A DNA stretch of 37,268 nt from an uncultured Muribaculaceae bacterium (GTDB lineage: Bacteria; Bacteroidota; Bacteroidia; Bacteroidales; Muribaculaceae): NCBI GenBank assembly GCA_910584185.1, contig CAJTYC010000014.1:1-37268 (forward strand), written 5' to 3'. Below, one piece after another: positions 25,679 through 33,343 of this stretch. Below the pieces are notes generated by a model. The model searched no databases and was not told the DNA's origin. It was given only the letters and a program-made list of their open reading frames with translations. Position numbers and translations under genes: made by a program. Positions within the stretch are counted from its first letter, which is position 1, and each line of letters opens with the position of its first letter.

Positions 25679-26770
25679 ATGAACGTAAAAGATACGATAC
25701 ATAAGATATTGCCATATTTGCTGGAACCTCTGTCGTGGCTTTACGGGGCCGTGACTATGACGCGCAATTGGCTCTTCGACAAGAACATTCTTCCTGTGGA
25801 GGAGTTTGATGTGCCTGTGGTCAGTGTGGGCAACTTGACAGTGGGCGGCACCGGCAAGACTCCTCATGTGGAGTATATAGCCGGCTTGCTCTCAACCTCT
25901 TACAATATCGTAGTGCTGAGCCGTGGTTATAAACGCAAGACCAAGGGCTTCATATTGGCCAATTCCAACAGTACCCCCGACAGCATAGGCGACGAGCCGC
26001 TTCAGATTTATCTGAAGCTCGGCCCGCGTGTCAAGGTGGCTGTGTGTGAAAGTCGACGCAAGGGTATCAAGGAGATTCTAAGGCAATTTCCCGACACGCA
26101 GCTCATCTTGCTCGACGATGCTTTCCAGCATCGCTATGTGAAGCCTAAAGTCAACATTTTGTTGATGGATTTCTCGCGTCCCACCTACAAGGATGCTCTC
26201 CTGCCGTTGGGCCGCCTCCGCGAATCCGCACACCAGATATGCAGGGCAGATATGGTGGTGGTCACGAAGTGCCCGCAGGGTCTTCCTCCCATTCAGTATC
26301 GCATCGTATCGAAATATCTTGACCTGCGTCCATATCAGAAGCTCTATTTCTCCTCTTTGAGTTATGGCGATTTGACCCCGGTCTTCCCCAACGACCATCC
26401 TTACAGTGTGGACTTGGAGCAACTTTCGCAGCGCGATGTGGTGCTGCTCGTCACCGGCATTGCAAATCCTCGTGGGTTTATCAGACATTTCAAGTCTTAT
26501 CCTTTCAGAGTCAAGGTGGCGCATTTCCCGGATCATCACGATTTCTCTCGCGTGGATATGGATGATTTGTTGCAAAAATTCAAGGCTCTTAAGGGAGAAC
26601 GAAAAATTATAATCACAACCGAAAAAGATGCCGTGAGAATGGCTTACAATCCTTATTTCCCGGTTGCTCTGAAGCATTCCACTTATTATGTTCCTGTCAA
26701 GGTGAAAATGCTTGAGGCTCTCGATGATAATGACTTCGTAAGCGATATCATTGCATCTGCAAATAAGTAA
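25679..26770 (+). CDS. lpxK: tetraacyldisaccharide 4'-kinase
   Basis: A 363-residue inner-membrane-associated kinase that phosphorylates the lipid A precursor at the 4' position. The ATG at 25679 (MNVKDTIHKILPYLLEPLSWLYG) is chosen; a GTG at 25652 gives nine extra residues and cannot be excluded. The P-loop is SVGNLTVGGTGKTP (about residues 50-63), then YKRKTKGF, GDEPLQIYLK, ILLDDAFQHRYVKP (catalytic Asp region) and FPDHHDFSRVD. Length is normal. The last codon and stop lie inside the left arm of the palindromic element at 26766-26924, so the protein's exact C-terminus is set by that element. Confidence 0.93.
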   Translation: MNVKDTIHKILPYLLEPLSWLYGAVTMTRNWLFDKNILPVEEFDVPVVSVGNLTVGGTGKTPHVEYIAGLLSTSYNIVVLSRGYKRKTKGFILANSNSTPDSIGDEPLQIYLKLGPRVKVAVCESRRKGIKEILRQFPDTQLILLDDAFQHRYVKPKVNILLMDFSRPTYKDALLPLGRLRESAHQICRADMVVVTKCPQGLPPIQYRIVSKYLDLRPYQKLYFSSLSYGDLTPVFPNDHPYSVDLEQLSQRDVVLLVTGIANPRGFIRHFKSYPFRVKVAHFPDHHDFSRVDMDDLLQKFKALKGERKIIITTEKDAVRMAYNPYFPVALKHSTYYVPVKVKMLEALDDNDFVSDIIASANK

Positions 26771-26924
26771 CGATTAAAAAATAACTTAGCAGAGTTTCTA
26801 TATTTTTTTGGAATATTTGCCTTTTCCAAACAGTCAAATATCCCGATATGTTCCTTTATTGTAAAAGGCAAATCTTCTCAAAAATTTCTGAGAAACCCAA
26901 CCAAGTTATTTTTTAATCGTTACT
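26766..26924. repeat. 159-bp concentric palindromic element between lpxK and pnp
   Basis: The terminal 22 bp (26766-26787, beginning AGTAACGATT) are a perfect inverted repeat of 26903-26924. Inside lie a perfect 11-bp pair ATTTGCCTTTT/AAAAGGCAAAT (26815-26825, 26863-26873) and a central hairpin ATATC-CC-GATAT (26838-26849). All three pairs share a centre near 26844. It overlaps the lpxK stop codon and ends two bases before the first possible pnp ATG. No open frame is present. It is MITE-like in shape, but no clear target duplication was seen beyond AAAT on both sides. Confidence 0.85.
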
Positions 26925-26950
26925 AAATGAAAAACCAAAATCAATTACTT

Positions 26951-27775
26951 ATGGAAAAGTCTTATTTGGAAAAAATCAAGGAGACAGCCGCTTTCATCAA
27001 GGATAAAGTTGGCGATACCCCACATATCGGTGTCATTCTCGGCACAGGTCTCGGCGACCTCGTAAACCATATCGAAATTAAGCATGAACTCAATTATGCT
27101 GACATTCCGAATTTCCCGGTCTCTACTGTGGAGGGACATTCGGGCAAACTGATCTTCGGTAATCTCGGTGGCAAGTATATCATGGCCATGCAGGGCCGTT
27201 TCCACTATTATGAGGGTTACGACATGAAGCAGGTCACATTCCCGGTGCGTGTGATGCGCCAGCTTGGAGTTGAGACTCTCTTCGTCAGCAATGCCGCAGG
27301 CGGCATGAACAAGGAGTTTCGCGTGGGCGATGTGATGATAATCGTGGACCACATCAACCTTTTCCCCGAGAATCCTCTCCGTGGCAAGAACTACGAAGAA
27401 CTCGGCACACGTTTCCCCGCTATGACCGAAGCATACAGTCAGGCGCTCGTGAAGATGGCCGACGACATAGCTTGCGAGGAGAAAATCCGTCTGATGCACG
27501 GTGTATACGTTGGCACACCCGGTCCCACTTTCGAGACTCCAGCCGAATATGAGTATTTCCGCATCATCGGTGGTGATGCAGTAGGCATGTCTACTGTTCC
27601 TGAGGTGATTGTGGCCAACCATGCCGGCATGAGGGTCTTCGGCGTGTCGGTTATCACCGACCTCGGCGGCAAGGATATCAAGGAGATTCCTACTCACGAG
27701 GAGGTGCAGAAGGCCGCTATCAAGGCCCAGCCCGTCATGACCAAGGTCATAAAGAAAATGCTCGAGAGAATCTAA
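26951..27775 (+). CDS. purine nucleoside phosphorylase I (inosine/guanosine type)
   Basis: A 274-residue trimeric-type purine nucleoside phosphorylase for purine salvage. Motifs are HIGVILGTGLGDLV, VEGHSGKLIFG (phosphate site), MQGRFHYYEGYD, VSNAAGGMN, GTPGPTFETPAEYE and GMSTVPEVIVA. The ATG at 26951 (MEKSYLEKIKETAAFI) is preferred because the preceding eight residues from the ATG at 26927 (MKNQNQLL) look like leader sequence, and 26927 begins only two bases after the palindromic element. Neither start has a clear ribosome site. It is followed by a strong terminator. Confidence 0.9.
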   Translation: MEKSYLEKIKETAAFIKDKVGDTPHIGVILGTGLGDLVNHIEIKHELNYADIPNFPVSTVEGHSGKLIFGNLGGKYIMAMQGRFHYYEGYDMKQVTFPVRVMRQLGVETLFVSNAAGGMNKEFRVGDVMIIVDHINLFPENPLRGKNYEELGTRFPAMTEAYSQALVKMADDIACEEKIRLMHGVYVGTPGPTFETPAEYEYFRIIGGDAVGMSTVPEVIVANHAGMRVFGVSVITDLGGKDIKEIPTHEEVQKAAIKAQPVMTKVIKKMLERI

Positions 27776-27796
27776 AAGTTGGTTAATCATATGAAT

Positions 27797-27843
27797 GAGT
27801 CCGTGACATAAACCTCGTATATACGGGTTTATGTCACGGACTC
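27797..27843 (+). terminator. very long hairpin terminator after pnp
   Basis: Arms starting GAGTCCGTGACATAAACC pair through to TATA at the centre, 23 bp with one bulged T and practically no loop. The T-run after it is weak (CTAAAACTTATAT). It begins about 20 nt past the stop and probably ends the sppA-lpxK-pnp transcript. The outer GAGTCCGT is the same as in the terminator at 124-155. Confidence 0.7.
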
Positions 27844-27932
27844 TAAAACTTATATACTCGCCGATTGTTTCTATATAAGGGCTTGTCTAATATAGATATT
27901 GCATTTGTACGGATATGTAAATAAAAAGTAGA

Positions 27933-28973
27933 ATGGAGACTAAACAAACTGAAATTTCAAAATTGGGTGAGTTTGGCCTGATTGAACGGCTCACCAAGGA
28001 TATTCCACTTAAAAATGATTCCACCAAGCTAGGCGTAGGCGACGACGCCGCAGTTCTCGCGTTTGGCGACAAGGAAGCTCTGGTCACCACTGACTTGCTG
28101 CTCGAGGGTATTCATTTTGACTTGCGTTATGTGCCGCTGAAGCATCTCGGCTATAAGGCCGCAGTGGTAAATTTCAGCGATATTTACGCGATGAACGGCA
28201 AGCCAAAGCAAATCACTGTGAGTCTCGGCATATCCTCGCGCTTCACTGTGGAGCATATCGAGGAGCTTTATTCGGGCATTCGGCTCGCTTGTGAGATTTA
28301 TGGCGTCGACCTCGTGGGCGGCGATACTTCTGCTTCGGTCACCGGTCTTGTGATAAGCATCACTTGCCTTGGTGAGGCGAATAAGGATGACGTGGTGTTG
28401 AGAAGCGGAGCGAAGCCTACCGATATCATTTGTGTGAGCGGTGACCTCGGTGCTGCATACATGGGTCTCCAACTCCTTGAGCGCGAGAATCAGGTGGCCG
28501 CCGGCCAGAAGGATTTCCAACCCGATTTCTCCGGCCGCGAATATATACTCGAACGTCAGCTCAAACCGGAGGCAAGAAAAGATATAATAGAGGAACTCGC
28601 CAAGGCGGGCATAAAACCCACAGCAATGATGGATGTCAGCGATGGCCTTTCTTCTGAACTCCTGCATATCTGCAAAAGCTCCAACGTGGGTTGTCGAGTT
28701 TATGAAGACCGTATACCCATCGATTATCAGACTGCCGTAATGGCTGAGGAGTTCAATATGAACCTCGTGGTGGCCGCCATGAATGGGGGCGAGGACTATG
28801 AACTGCTTTTCACTGTTCCGCTTACCGACAATGATAAGATTGATAAGATAAAGGGTATCACAAAAATAGGCTATGTCACAAAACCTGAACTTGGCGCTGC
28901 CATGGTGACGCGCGACGGCGGTGAAATTGAACTCCGTGCACAGGGCTGGAATGCATTCACCGATGCCAAGTGA
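27933..28973 (+). CDS. thiL: thiamine-monophosphate kinase
   Basis: A 346-residue ATP-dependent kinase that makes thiamine diphosphate from thiamine phosphate. It has GEFGLIERLTKDI at the N-terminus, the metal/ATP motif GVGDDAAVLAFG, VTTDLLLEGIHFDL, VNFSDIYAMNGKP, VGGDTSASVTGLVISIT, MMDVSDGLSSELLHI and GGEDYELLFTVP. Length is usual. It stands alone between the hairpin terminator and the moxR promoter region. No thiamine riboswitch (THI box) was recognised in its 90-nt upstream spacer, and no other thi gene is in the window. Confidence 0.95.
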   Translation: METKQTEISKLGEFGLIERLTKDIPLKNDSTKLGVGDDAAVLAFGDKEALVTTDLLLEGIHFDLRYVPLKHLGYKAAVVNFSDIYAMNGKPKQITVSLGISSRFTVEHIEELYSGIRLACEIYGVDLVGGDTSASVTGLVISITCLGEANKDDVVLRSGAKPTDIICVSGDLGAAYMGLQLLERENQVAAGQKDFQPDFSGREYILERQLKPEARKDIIEELAKAGIKPTAMMDVSDGLSSELLHICKSSNVGCRVYEDRIPIDYQTAVMAEEFNMNLVVAAMNGGEDYELLFTVPLTDNDKIDKIKGITKIGYVTKPELGAAMVTRDGGEIELRAQGWNAFTDAK

Positions 28974-29068
28974 ACCGGAATTTGCCGCAATCCCCCTATT
29001 TTACGCTTTCTTAAACTTCATTAAAGTTAATTTAACATATCATTTTAACATTTTAGTCGCAAATGTAG

Positions 29069-29076
29069 TAAATTTG
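29069..29076 (+). promoter_or_regulatory. possible -7 element of the moxR-bat operon
   Basis: TAAATTTG, an exact TAnnTTTG match, 70 nt upstream of moxR in an AT-rich stretch. No clear -33 box was seen. The predicted start is near 29082. Confidence 0.45.
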
Positions 29077-29146
29077 CAATCTAAGAAATGAGGAGCCTTC
29101 GCGTGGTGCATCAGATTGCCCCCGGTCTCCGCTAAATGTCATTAAA

Positions 29147-30142
29147 ATGGAAGATACAGTAAATATCCGAGAACTACAAGATTTGATTGCCTCTAAGAGC
29201 AATTTCGTGACGATGATCCGCACCGGTATGGATCGCCGCATTGTCGGCCAGAAACACCTAGTCGATTCGTTGCTCATTGCACTCCTCTGCAATGGTCACG
29301 TTCTGCTTGAAGGTGTGCCCGGTCTTGCCAAGACTCTGGCAATTAAGACTCTGGCATCTTTGGTCAATGCGCAGTATAGCCGTATTCAGTTCACCCCCGA
29401 CCTCCTGCCTGCCGATGTGATCGGTACGTTGATCTATAGTGTGAAGAAGGAGACTTTCGAGGTGAAAAAAGGCCCGGTGTTTGCCAATTTTGTGCTTGCC
29501 GATGAGATCAACCGTGCTCCGGCCAAGGTGCAGTCGGCTCTGCTTGAGGCCATGCAGGAACGTCAGGTAACTATCGGCGACAATACTTACCCGCTTCCTT
29601 CTCCCTTCCTCGTCATGGCTACCCAGAACCCGATTGAGCAGGAGGGCACATATCCACTTCCCGAGGCTCAGGTGGACCGTTTCTTGCTCAAGGTGGTGAT
29701 CGGTTATCCCAACAAGGATGAGGAAAAGTCAATCATTCGCCAGAATATTTACGGCACTCCCGCACCCGTGCAGCCGATTATCAGCACCCAAGATATAAAG
29801 GAGGTGCAGGATATCGTAAGAAAGATATATATCGACGAGAAGATCGAGAACTATATAGTGGATATCGTGTTCGCTACGCGCCAGCCTGCGAAGTATGGTC
29901 TCAATGACTTGCAGAGCATCATTTCGTTTGGCGCTTCTCCTCGTGCTTCTATCAGCCTGGCTCTTGCCGCTCGTGCTTATGCCTTCCTGCAGGGTCGTGG
30001 TTATGTGATTCCTGAGGATGTGCGTGCCGTGTGTCACGATGTGTTGCGCCACCGCATCGGCCTGACTTATGAGGCTGAGGCCAACAATATCAATGCCGAT
30101 GAGGTAATCACCGGAATCCTCGACAAGGTGGTCGTGCCTTGA
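29147..30142 (+). CDS. MoxR family AAA+ ATPase
   Basis: A 331-residue MoxR ATPase, the usual first gene of Bat clusters, thought to act as a chaperone with the VWA-domain partners encoded downstream. The Walker A is GVPGLAKT (residues 56-63) and Walker B FVLADEINRAP (Asp119-Glu120). Sensor 1 is in MATQNPIEQEGTYPLPEAQVDRF, and the C-terminal lid contains GASPRASISLALAARAYAFLQGR. Length is standard. The next gene starts 34 nt downstream. Confidence 0.94.
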   Translation: MEDTVNIRELQDLIASKSNFVTMIRTGMDRRIVGQKHLVDSLLIALLCNGHVLLEGVPGLAKTLAIKTLASLVNAQYSRIQFTPDLLPADVIGTLIYSVKKETFEVKKGPVFANFVLADEINRAPAKVQSALLEAMQERQVTIGDNTYPLPSPFLVMATQNPIEQEGTYPLPEAQVDRFLLKVVIGYPNKDEEKSIIRQNIYGTPAPVQPIISTQDIKEVQDIVRKIYIDEKIENYIVDIVFATRQPAKYGLNDLQSIISFGASPRASISLALAARAYAFLQGRGYVIPEDVRAVCHDVLRHRIGLTYEAEANNINADEVITGILDKVVVP

Positions 30143-30176
30143 TGCTCCCTGTAAGTAATGTTACCCAATTTGTTTT

Positions 30177-31055
30177 ATGGACGCCAACGAACTTCTTAAG
30201 AAAATCAGAAAGATTGAGATCAAGACCCGGGGTCTCAGCAGCAATATCTTCGCCGGTGAGTATCACAGCGCCTTCAAGGGACGCGGCGTGATATTCAGCG
30301 AAGTGCGCGAGTATATGCCCGGCGATGATGTCCGCGATATTGACTGGAACGTCACCTCCCGTCATAACAAGCCGTTCGTGAAGGTCTATGAGGAGGAGCG
30401 CGAGCTTACGGTGATGCTGCTCGTCGATGTGAGCGGCAGCCGTAATTTCGGGGCTGTAGGCGATGCCAAAAAGGAGGTTATGGCCGAAATCGCAGCCACT
30501 CTCGCTTTCTCTTCCATCCAGAATAATGATAAGGTGGGTGTGATTTTCTTTTCCGACAAAATCGAAAAGTTTATTCCCCCTAAGAAGGGTAAGAAGCATA
30601 TCCTGCTCATCATAAGGGAAATAATTAATTTTACTCCCGAAAGCTCAGGCACCGATATAGATGTGGCTCTACGTTTCCTGACCAATGCCATAAAGAAGCG
30701 TTCCACTGCGTTCCTTATCAGCGATTTCATCGATTCTCACGATTATTTCAAGAGTATGTCGATTGCCAACAGGAAGCACGATTTGGCCGCTATTCAGGTT
30801 TATGATCGCCGCGACTCCGAGATGCCTGATGTCGGACTTGTGCGCGTCCACGACATGGAACGTGGCAATGATGTCTGGGTTGACACTTCTTCGGCTGCCG
30901 TGCGCCGCCATTATGCAAAGGTCTGGTATGAGCGGCAGCAGAAAATCACCGATATCACCGCCAAGAGTGGTGTGGATTTCGCTTCTGTCACTACCGACGA
31001 GGATTTTGTGAAAGCCCTTCTCGGTCTTTTCCGCCGTAGGGCGCTCGCCCGTTAG
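30177..31055 (+). CDS. DUF58 domain protein (VWA-like, Bat cluster)
   Basis: A 292-residue cytosolic DUF58 protein. The hallmark block FSEVREYMPGDDVRDIDWNVTSRHNKPFVKVYEEER spans about residues 40-75. A VWA-type metal site DVSGS follows at 84-88, and a second Asp is present in SGTDIDVALRFL. It is normally encoded with MoxR and is believed to be its partner. No membrane segment was seen. The spacer to the next gene (31056-31159) holds a 19-bp-period duplication. Confidence 0.92.
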   Translation: MDANELLKKIRKIEIKTRGLSSNIFAGEYHSAFKGRGVIFSEVREYMPGDDVRDIDWNVTSRHNKPFVKVYEEERELTVMLLVDVSGSRNFGAVGDAKKEVMAEIAATLAFSSIQNNDKVGVIFFSDKIEKFIPPKKGKKHILLIIREIINFTPESSGTDIDVALRFLTNAIKKRSTAFLISDFIDSHDYFKSMSIANRKHDLAAIQVYDRRDSEMPDVGLVRVHDMERGNDVWVDTSSAAVRRHYAKVWYERQQKITDITAKSGVDFASVTTDEDFVKALLGLFRRRALAR

Positions 31056-31086
31056 TATCCCTTTAGCGGGATTGCCCCGGGCGCAT

Positions 31087-31119
31087 TGTCGATGCGGCTC
31101 GCAGCTGTCGATGCGGCTC
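31087..31119 (+). repeat. two-copy direct repeat, 19-bp period
   Basis: TGTCGATGCGGCTC at 31087-31100 and 31106-31119, in the 104-bp gap between the DUF58 gene and the next gene. Confidence 0.8.
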
Positions 31120-31159
31120 TTGTTTATTCTTGGTTACAGGTTTGCATGTAATACAACTT

Positions 31160-32152
31160 ATGAAATTCAGTCATATAAAATTCATATTATTTTCTGCGGC
31201 TCTCCTCTTGTCGGTCTTCGGCATAAGGTCGCAAGTCAAGTTGGATGTGAAGCTTGACTCCGCGCATCTCGTCATGGGACGCACCACTATGCTTCATCTC
31301 GATTTGACAAAACCAAAAGATGCCAAGGGCAATCTGACTCTCTTTAAGGAGGTGCGCGAGAATGGGATCATTCCCGTGTGTGGCGACAGTGTGGAGTTTC
31401 GCGCCCCTATTGCCCTCGACACCGTGGTGTCGGGCGGTAATGTTATCATAAAGTATGACATACCGGTGCAGGCTTTCGATTCGGGATATTTCCGACTCCC
31501 CGAATTGCTCTATGTCGCTGATAGTGATACAAGCCGTTCCAAGTCTTTGTCGCTCAAGGTGGTGCCTGTCACTGCCAAGGCTGAAGACCCAATACATGAC
31601 TATGCTTCGGTATCCGATCCGGAAGATAAGTCTATTTTCGATTATCTCCCTGACTGGCTTGTAGACTATTGGTGGATTTATCTGCTCTGTCTCGCTGTTG
31701 CCATCGCCGGTTTCTGGCTCTTTAAGCGTTACCGCAAGGAGGGGCATATTCTACCTAAGAAGCCTGAACCAACTCCTTACGAAAAGGCTATCGCTTCGTT
31801 GCATAAGCTCAAGGAGAGCAAGCTGTGGGAGCAGGGCATGGAGAAGGTGTATTATACGGATCTTACCGACATATTGCGTGCATATCTGCGCGGACGTTTC
31901 GGCATCAACGCCATGGAGATGACTTCGCGTGAGATTCTGCATGCTTTCCATCAGAATAAGGAAATTCGAGGCTATCGAAGCAATATGTGCCAGATTCTCG
32001 ATATGGCTGATTTCGTGAAGTTCGCTAAGGTTCGCCCCTTGCCCGACGATTGCGTCAAGTCTTATGATTTTGCGTTAGGTTTCGTTGAGGACACCAAACC
32101 TCAGCCTGTCACCGACGATAATGAGCAAGCTAAGAAAGGAGGTGAAAAATGA
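31160..32152 (+). CDS. membrane protein of the Bat cluster (BatD-related/DUF4381-like), function unknown
   Basis: A 330-residue protein. I start at the ATG at 31160 (MKFSHIKFILFSAALLLSVFG), which gives a signal peptide; the open frame begins at a TTG ten codons earlier. A periplasmic beta domain (about 25-165, SAHLVMGRTTMLHLDL...) is followed by one membrane helix WWIYLLCLAVAIAGFWLF and a cytoplasmic domain (YEKAIASLHKLKESKLWEQG...YYTDLTDILRAYLRGRFGI) as seen in Bat-associated proteins of Bacteroidales. It probably partners the VWA proteins. Its stop overlaps the batA start (ATGA), and its end contains the strong ribosome site for batA. Confidence 0.72.
   Translation: MKFSHIKFILFSAALLLSVFGIRSQVKLDVKLDSAHLVMGRTTMLHLDLTKPKDAKGNLTLFKEVRENGIIPVCGDSVEFRAPIALDTVVSGGNVIIKYDIPVQAFDSGYFRLPELLYVADSDTSRSKSLSLKVVPVTAKAEDPIHDYASVSDPEDKSIFDYLPDWLVDYWWIYLLCLAVAIAGFWLFKRYRKEGHILPKKPEPTPYEKAIASLHKLKESKLWEQGMEKVYYTDLTDILRAYLRGRFGINAMEMTSREILHAFHQNKEIRGYRSNMCQILDMADFVKFAKVRPLPDDCVKSYDFALGFVEDTKPQPVTDDNEQAKKGGEK
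32135..32145 (+). promoter_or_regulatory. full-length Shine-Dalgarno site of batA
   Basis: AAAGGAGGTGA is a complete anti-16S complement, inside the last codons of the preceding gene; its GGAGG core ends six bases before the ATG at 32149. Such sites are uncommon in Bacteroidota, which rely little on Shine-Dalgarno pairing. It fixes the overlapping start. Confidence 0.75.
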
Positions 32153-33126
32153 CTTTCCTGCATCCATGGTTGCTGCTTATGCTGCTGATACTCATACCCC
32201 TCGTGGTGTGGTATCTTCGCAAATGGCGCGGCTCGAACGCTTCTATCGGCGTCTCGTCGGCTCTCCCGTTCAAAAAATATTCTGCGGGCATGAAAATCGG
32301 ACTGATGCATTTCTGCTTCTTGCTCCAGCTCGTGGCCATATCTTGCTTGATAGTGGCTCTTGCCCGTCCTCAGACTCATGATTCATTACGCTCTTCTTCA
32401 ATCGAAGGTACGGATATAGTGCTTGCTCTCGACATTTCGAGCAGTATGCTTGCCACCGACTTGCAGCCAAACCGAATCGAAGCTGCTAAGGAGGTTGCCT
32501 CTAAGTTTGTGAATCAGCGCACCAACGACAATATCGGTCTTGTGGTGTTCTCTGGTGAGAGTCTCTCTCTGATGCCCCTCACCACCGACAAGGCGGCCCT
32601 GGTCAATGCTTTGCACGAAACAAAGACCGGTGCTCTAAATGACGGTACTGCCATAGGTGATGGCATTGCCTCTGCCATAAATCGCCTCGTGTCGGGTCAA
32701 GCCAAGTCAAAGAGCATTATATTGCTCACCGATGGTACCAACAATGCCGGCGATGTGGCGCCTGCTACCGCTGCCCAGATTGCCAAGCAGAAGGGGATAA
32801 GGATTTATGCAATAGGTGTCGGCACTAATGGGTCGATTCAGATTACTGACCCGTACGGTTTCTCAACCACAACAATGGAAACCAAAATCGACGAGGCGGC
32901 TCTTCGCGACCTCGCTTCGGCCACCGGCGGCAAGTATTTCAGGGCTACCGACTCACGCACTCTTCGCAATGTGTTCAGCGAGATCGACTCGCTTGAGAAG
33001 TCCAAGTTGAATGTCAACAATTTCGCACAGACTGAAGAGTATTTCATGCCCTGGGTATTCGCAGCCCTAATCGCCCTGTCGCTGATGCTGCTATTATGTT
33101 ACACCGTGTTGCGCAGGATTCCTTAG
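32149..33126 (+). CDS. batA: BatA, VWA-domain membrane protein
   Basis: A 325-residue membrane protein with an N-terminal helix pair (WLLLMLLILIPLVVWYL and FCFLLQLVAISCLIVALA), a von Willebrand A domain with an intact MIDAS (DISSS, residues 95-99; TDGTNNAGD; GTAIGDGIASAI), and a C-terminal helix (WVFAALIALSLMLLLCYTVL). The membrane topology places the VWA domain outside. Bat proteins were first linked to aerotolerance in Bacteroides fragilis; the mechanism is unsettled. It overlaps the preceding gene by four bases. Downstream lies a 172-bp palindromic element before batB. Confidence 0.9.
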   Translation: MTFLHPWLLLMLLILIPLVVWYLRKWRGSNASIGVSSALPFKKYSAGMKIGLMHFCFLLQLVAISCLIVALARPQTHDSLRSSSIEGTDIVLALDISSSMLATDLQPNRIEAAKEVASKFVNQRTNDNIGLVVFSGESLSLMPLTTDKAALVNALHETKTGALNDGTAIGDGIASAINRLVSGQAKSKSIILLTDGTNNAGDVAPATAAQIAKQKGIRIYAIGVGTNGSIQITDPYGFSTTTMETKIDEAALRDLASATGGKYFRATDSRTLRNVFSEIDSLEKSKLNVNNFAQTEEYFMPWVFAALIALSLMLLLCYTVLRRIP

Positions 33127-33151
33127 GGCTCGCTTAAAGTTTATCATAGTT

Positions 33152-33323
33152 AAGTAATGAGTCATTTTAAATTTAAATTTGATTTGTGCTTATTTTTGTC
33201 AGATTGGAAATTCCGCAGAACGCGCATAGCGGGCTATGTAACTGATAAGGAATTTTCAATGTGGCAAAAAGAAGCCAAAGCAAATTCAAAGCTCATTACT
33301 AAATTTAAAATGACTCATTACTT
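33152..33323. repeat. 172-bp concentric palindromic element between batA and batB
   Basis: Terminal arms of 24 bp (33152-33175, beginning AAGTAATGAG) are a perfect inverted repeat of 33300-33323. Inner arms 33188-33214 and 33249-33276 pair at 23 of 27 positions, and the core is CATAGC-GG-GCTATG (33225-33238). It thus folds end to end into one hairpin. It fills most of the 217-bp gap and has no gene. Its termini resemble those of the element at 26766 (AGTAAYGA). Confidence 0.85.
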
Positions 33324-33343
33324 ATAAAGTTCGTTAGCATAAT

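Noticed and set aside
26945..27790. 281-residue leftward frame opposite the purine nucleoside phosphorylase
   Set aside because: Full antisense shadow of a strongly conserved enzyme.
27776..27932. thiamine riboswitch upstream of thiL
   Set aside because: The spacer is mostly the long terminator hairpin; the conserved THI-box sequences were not found.
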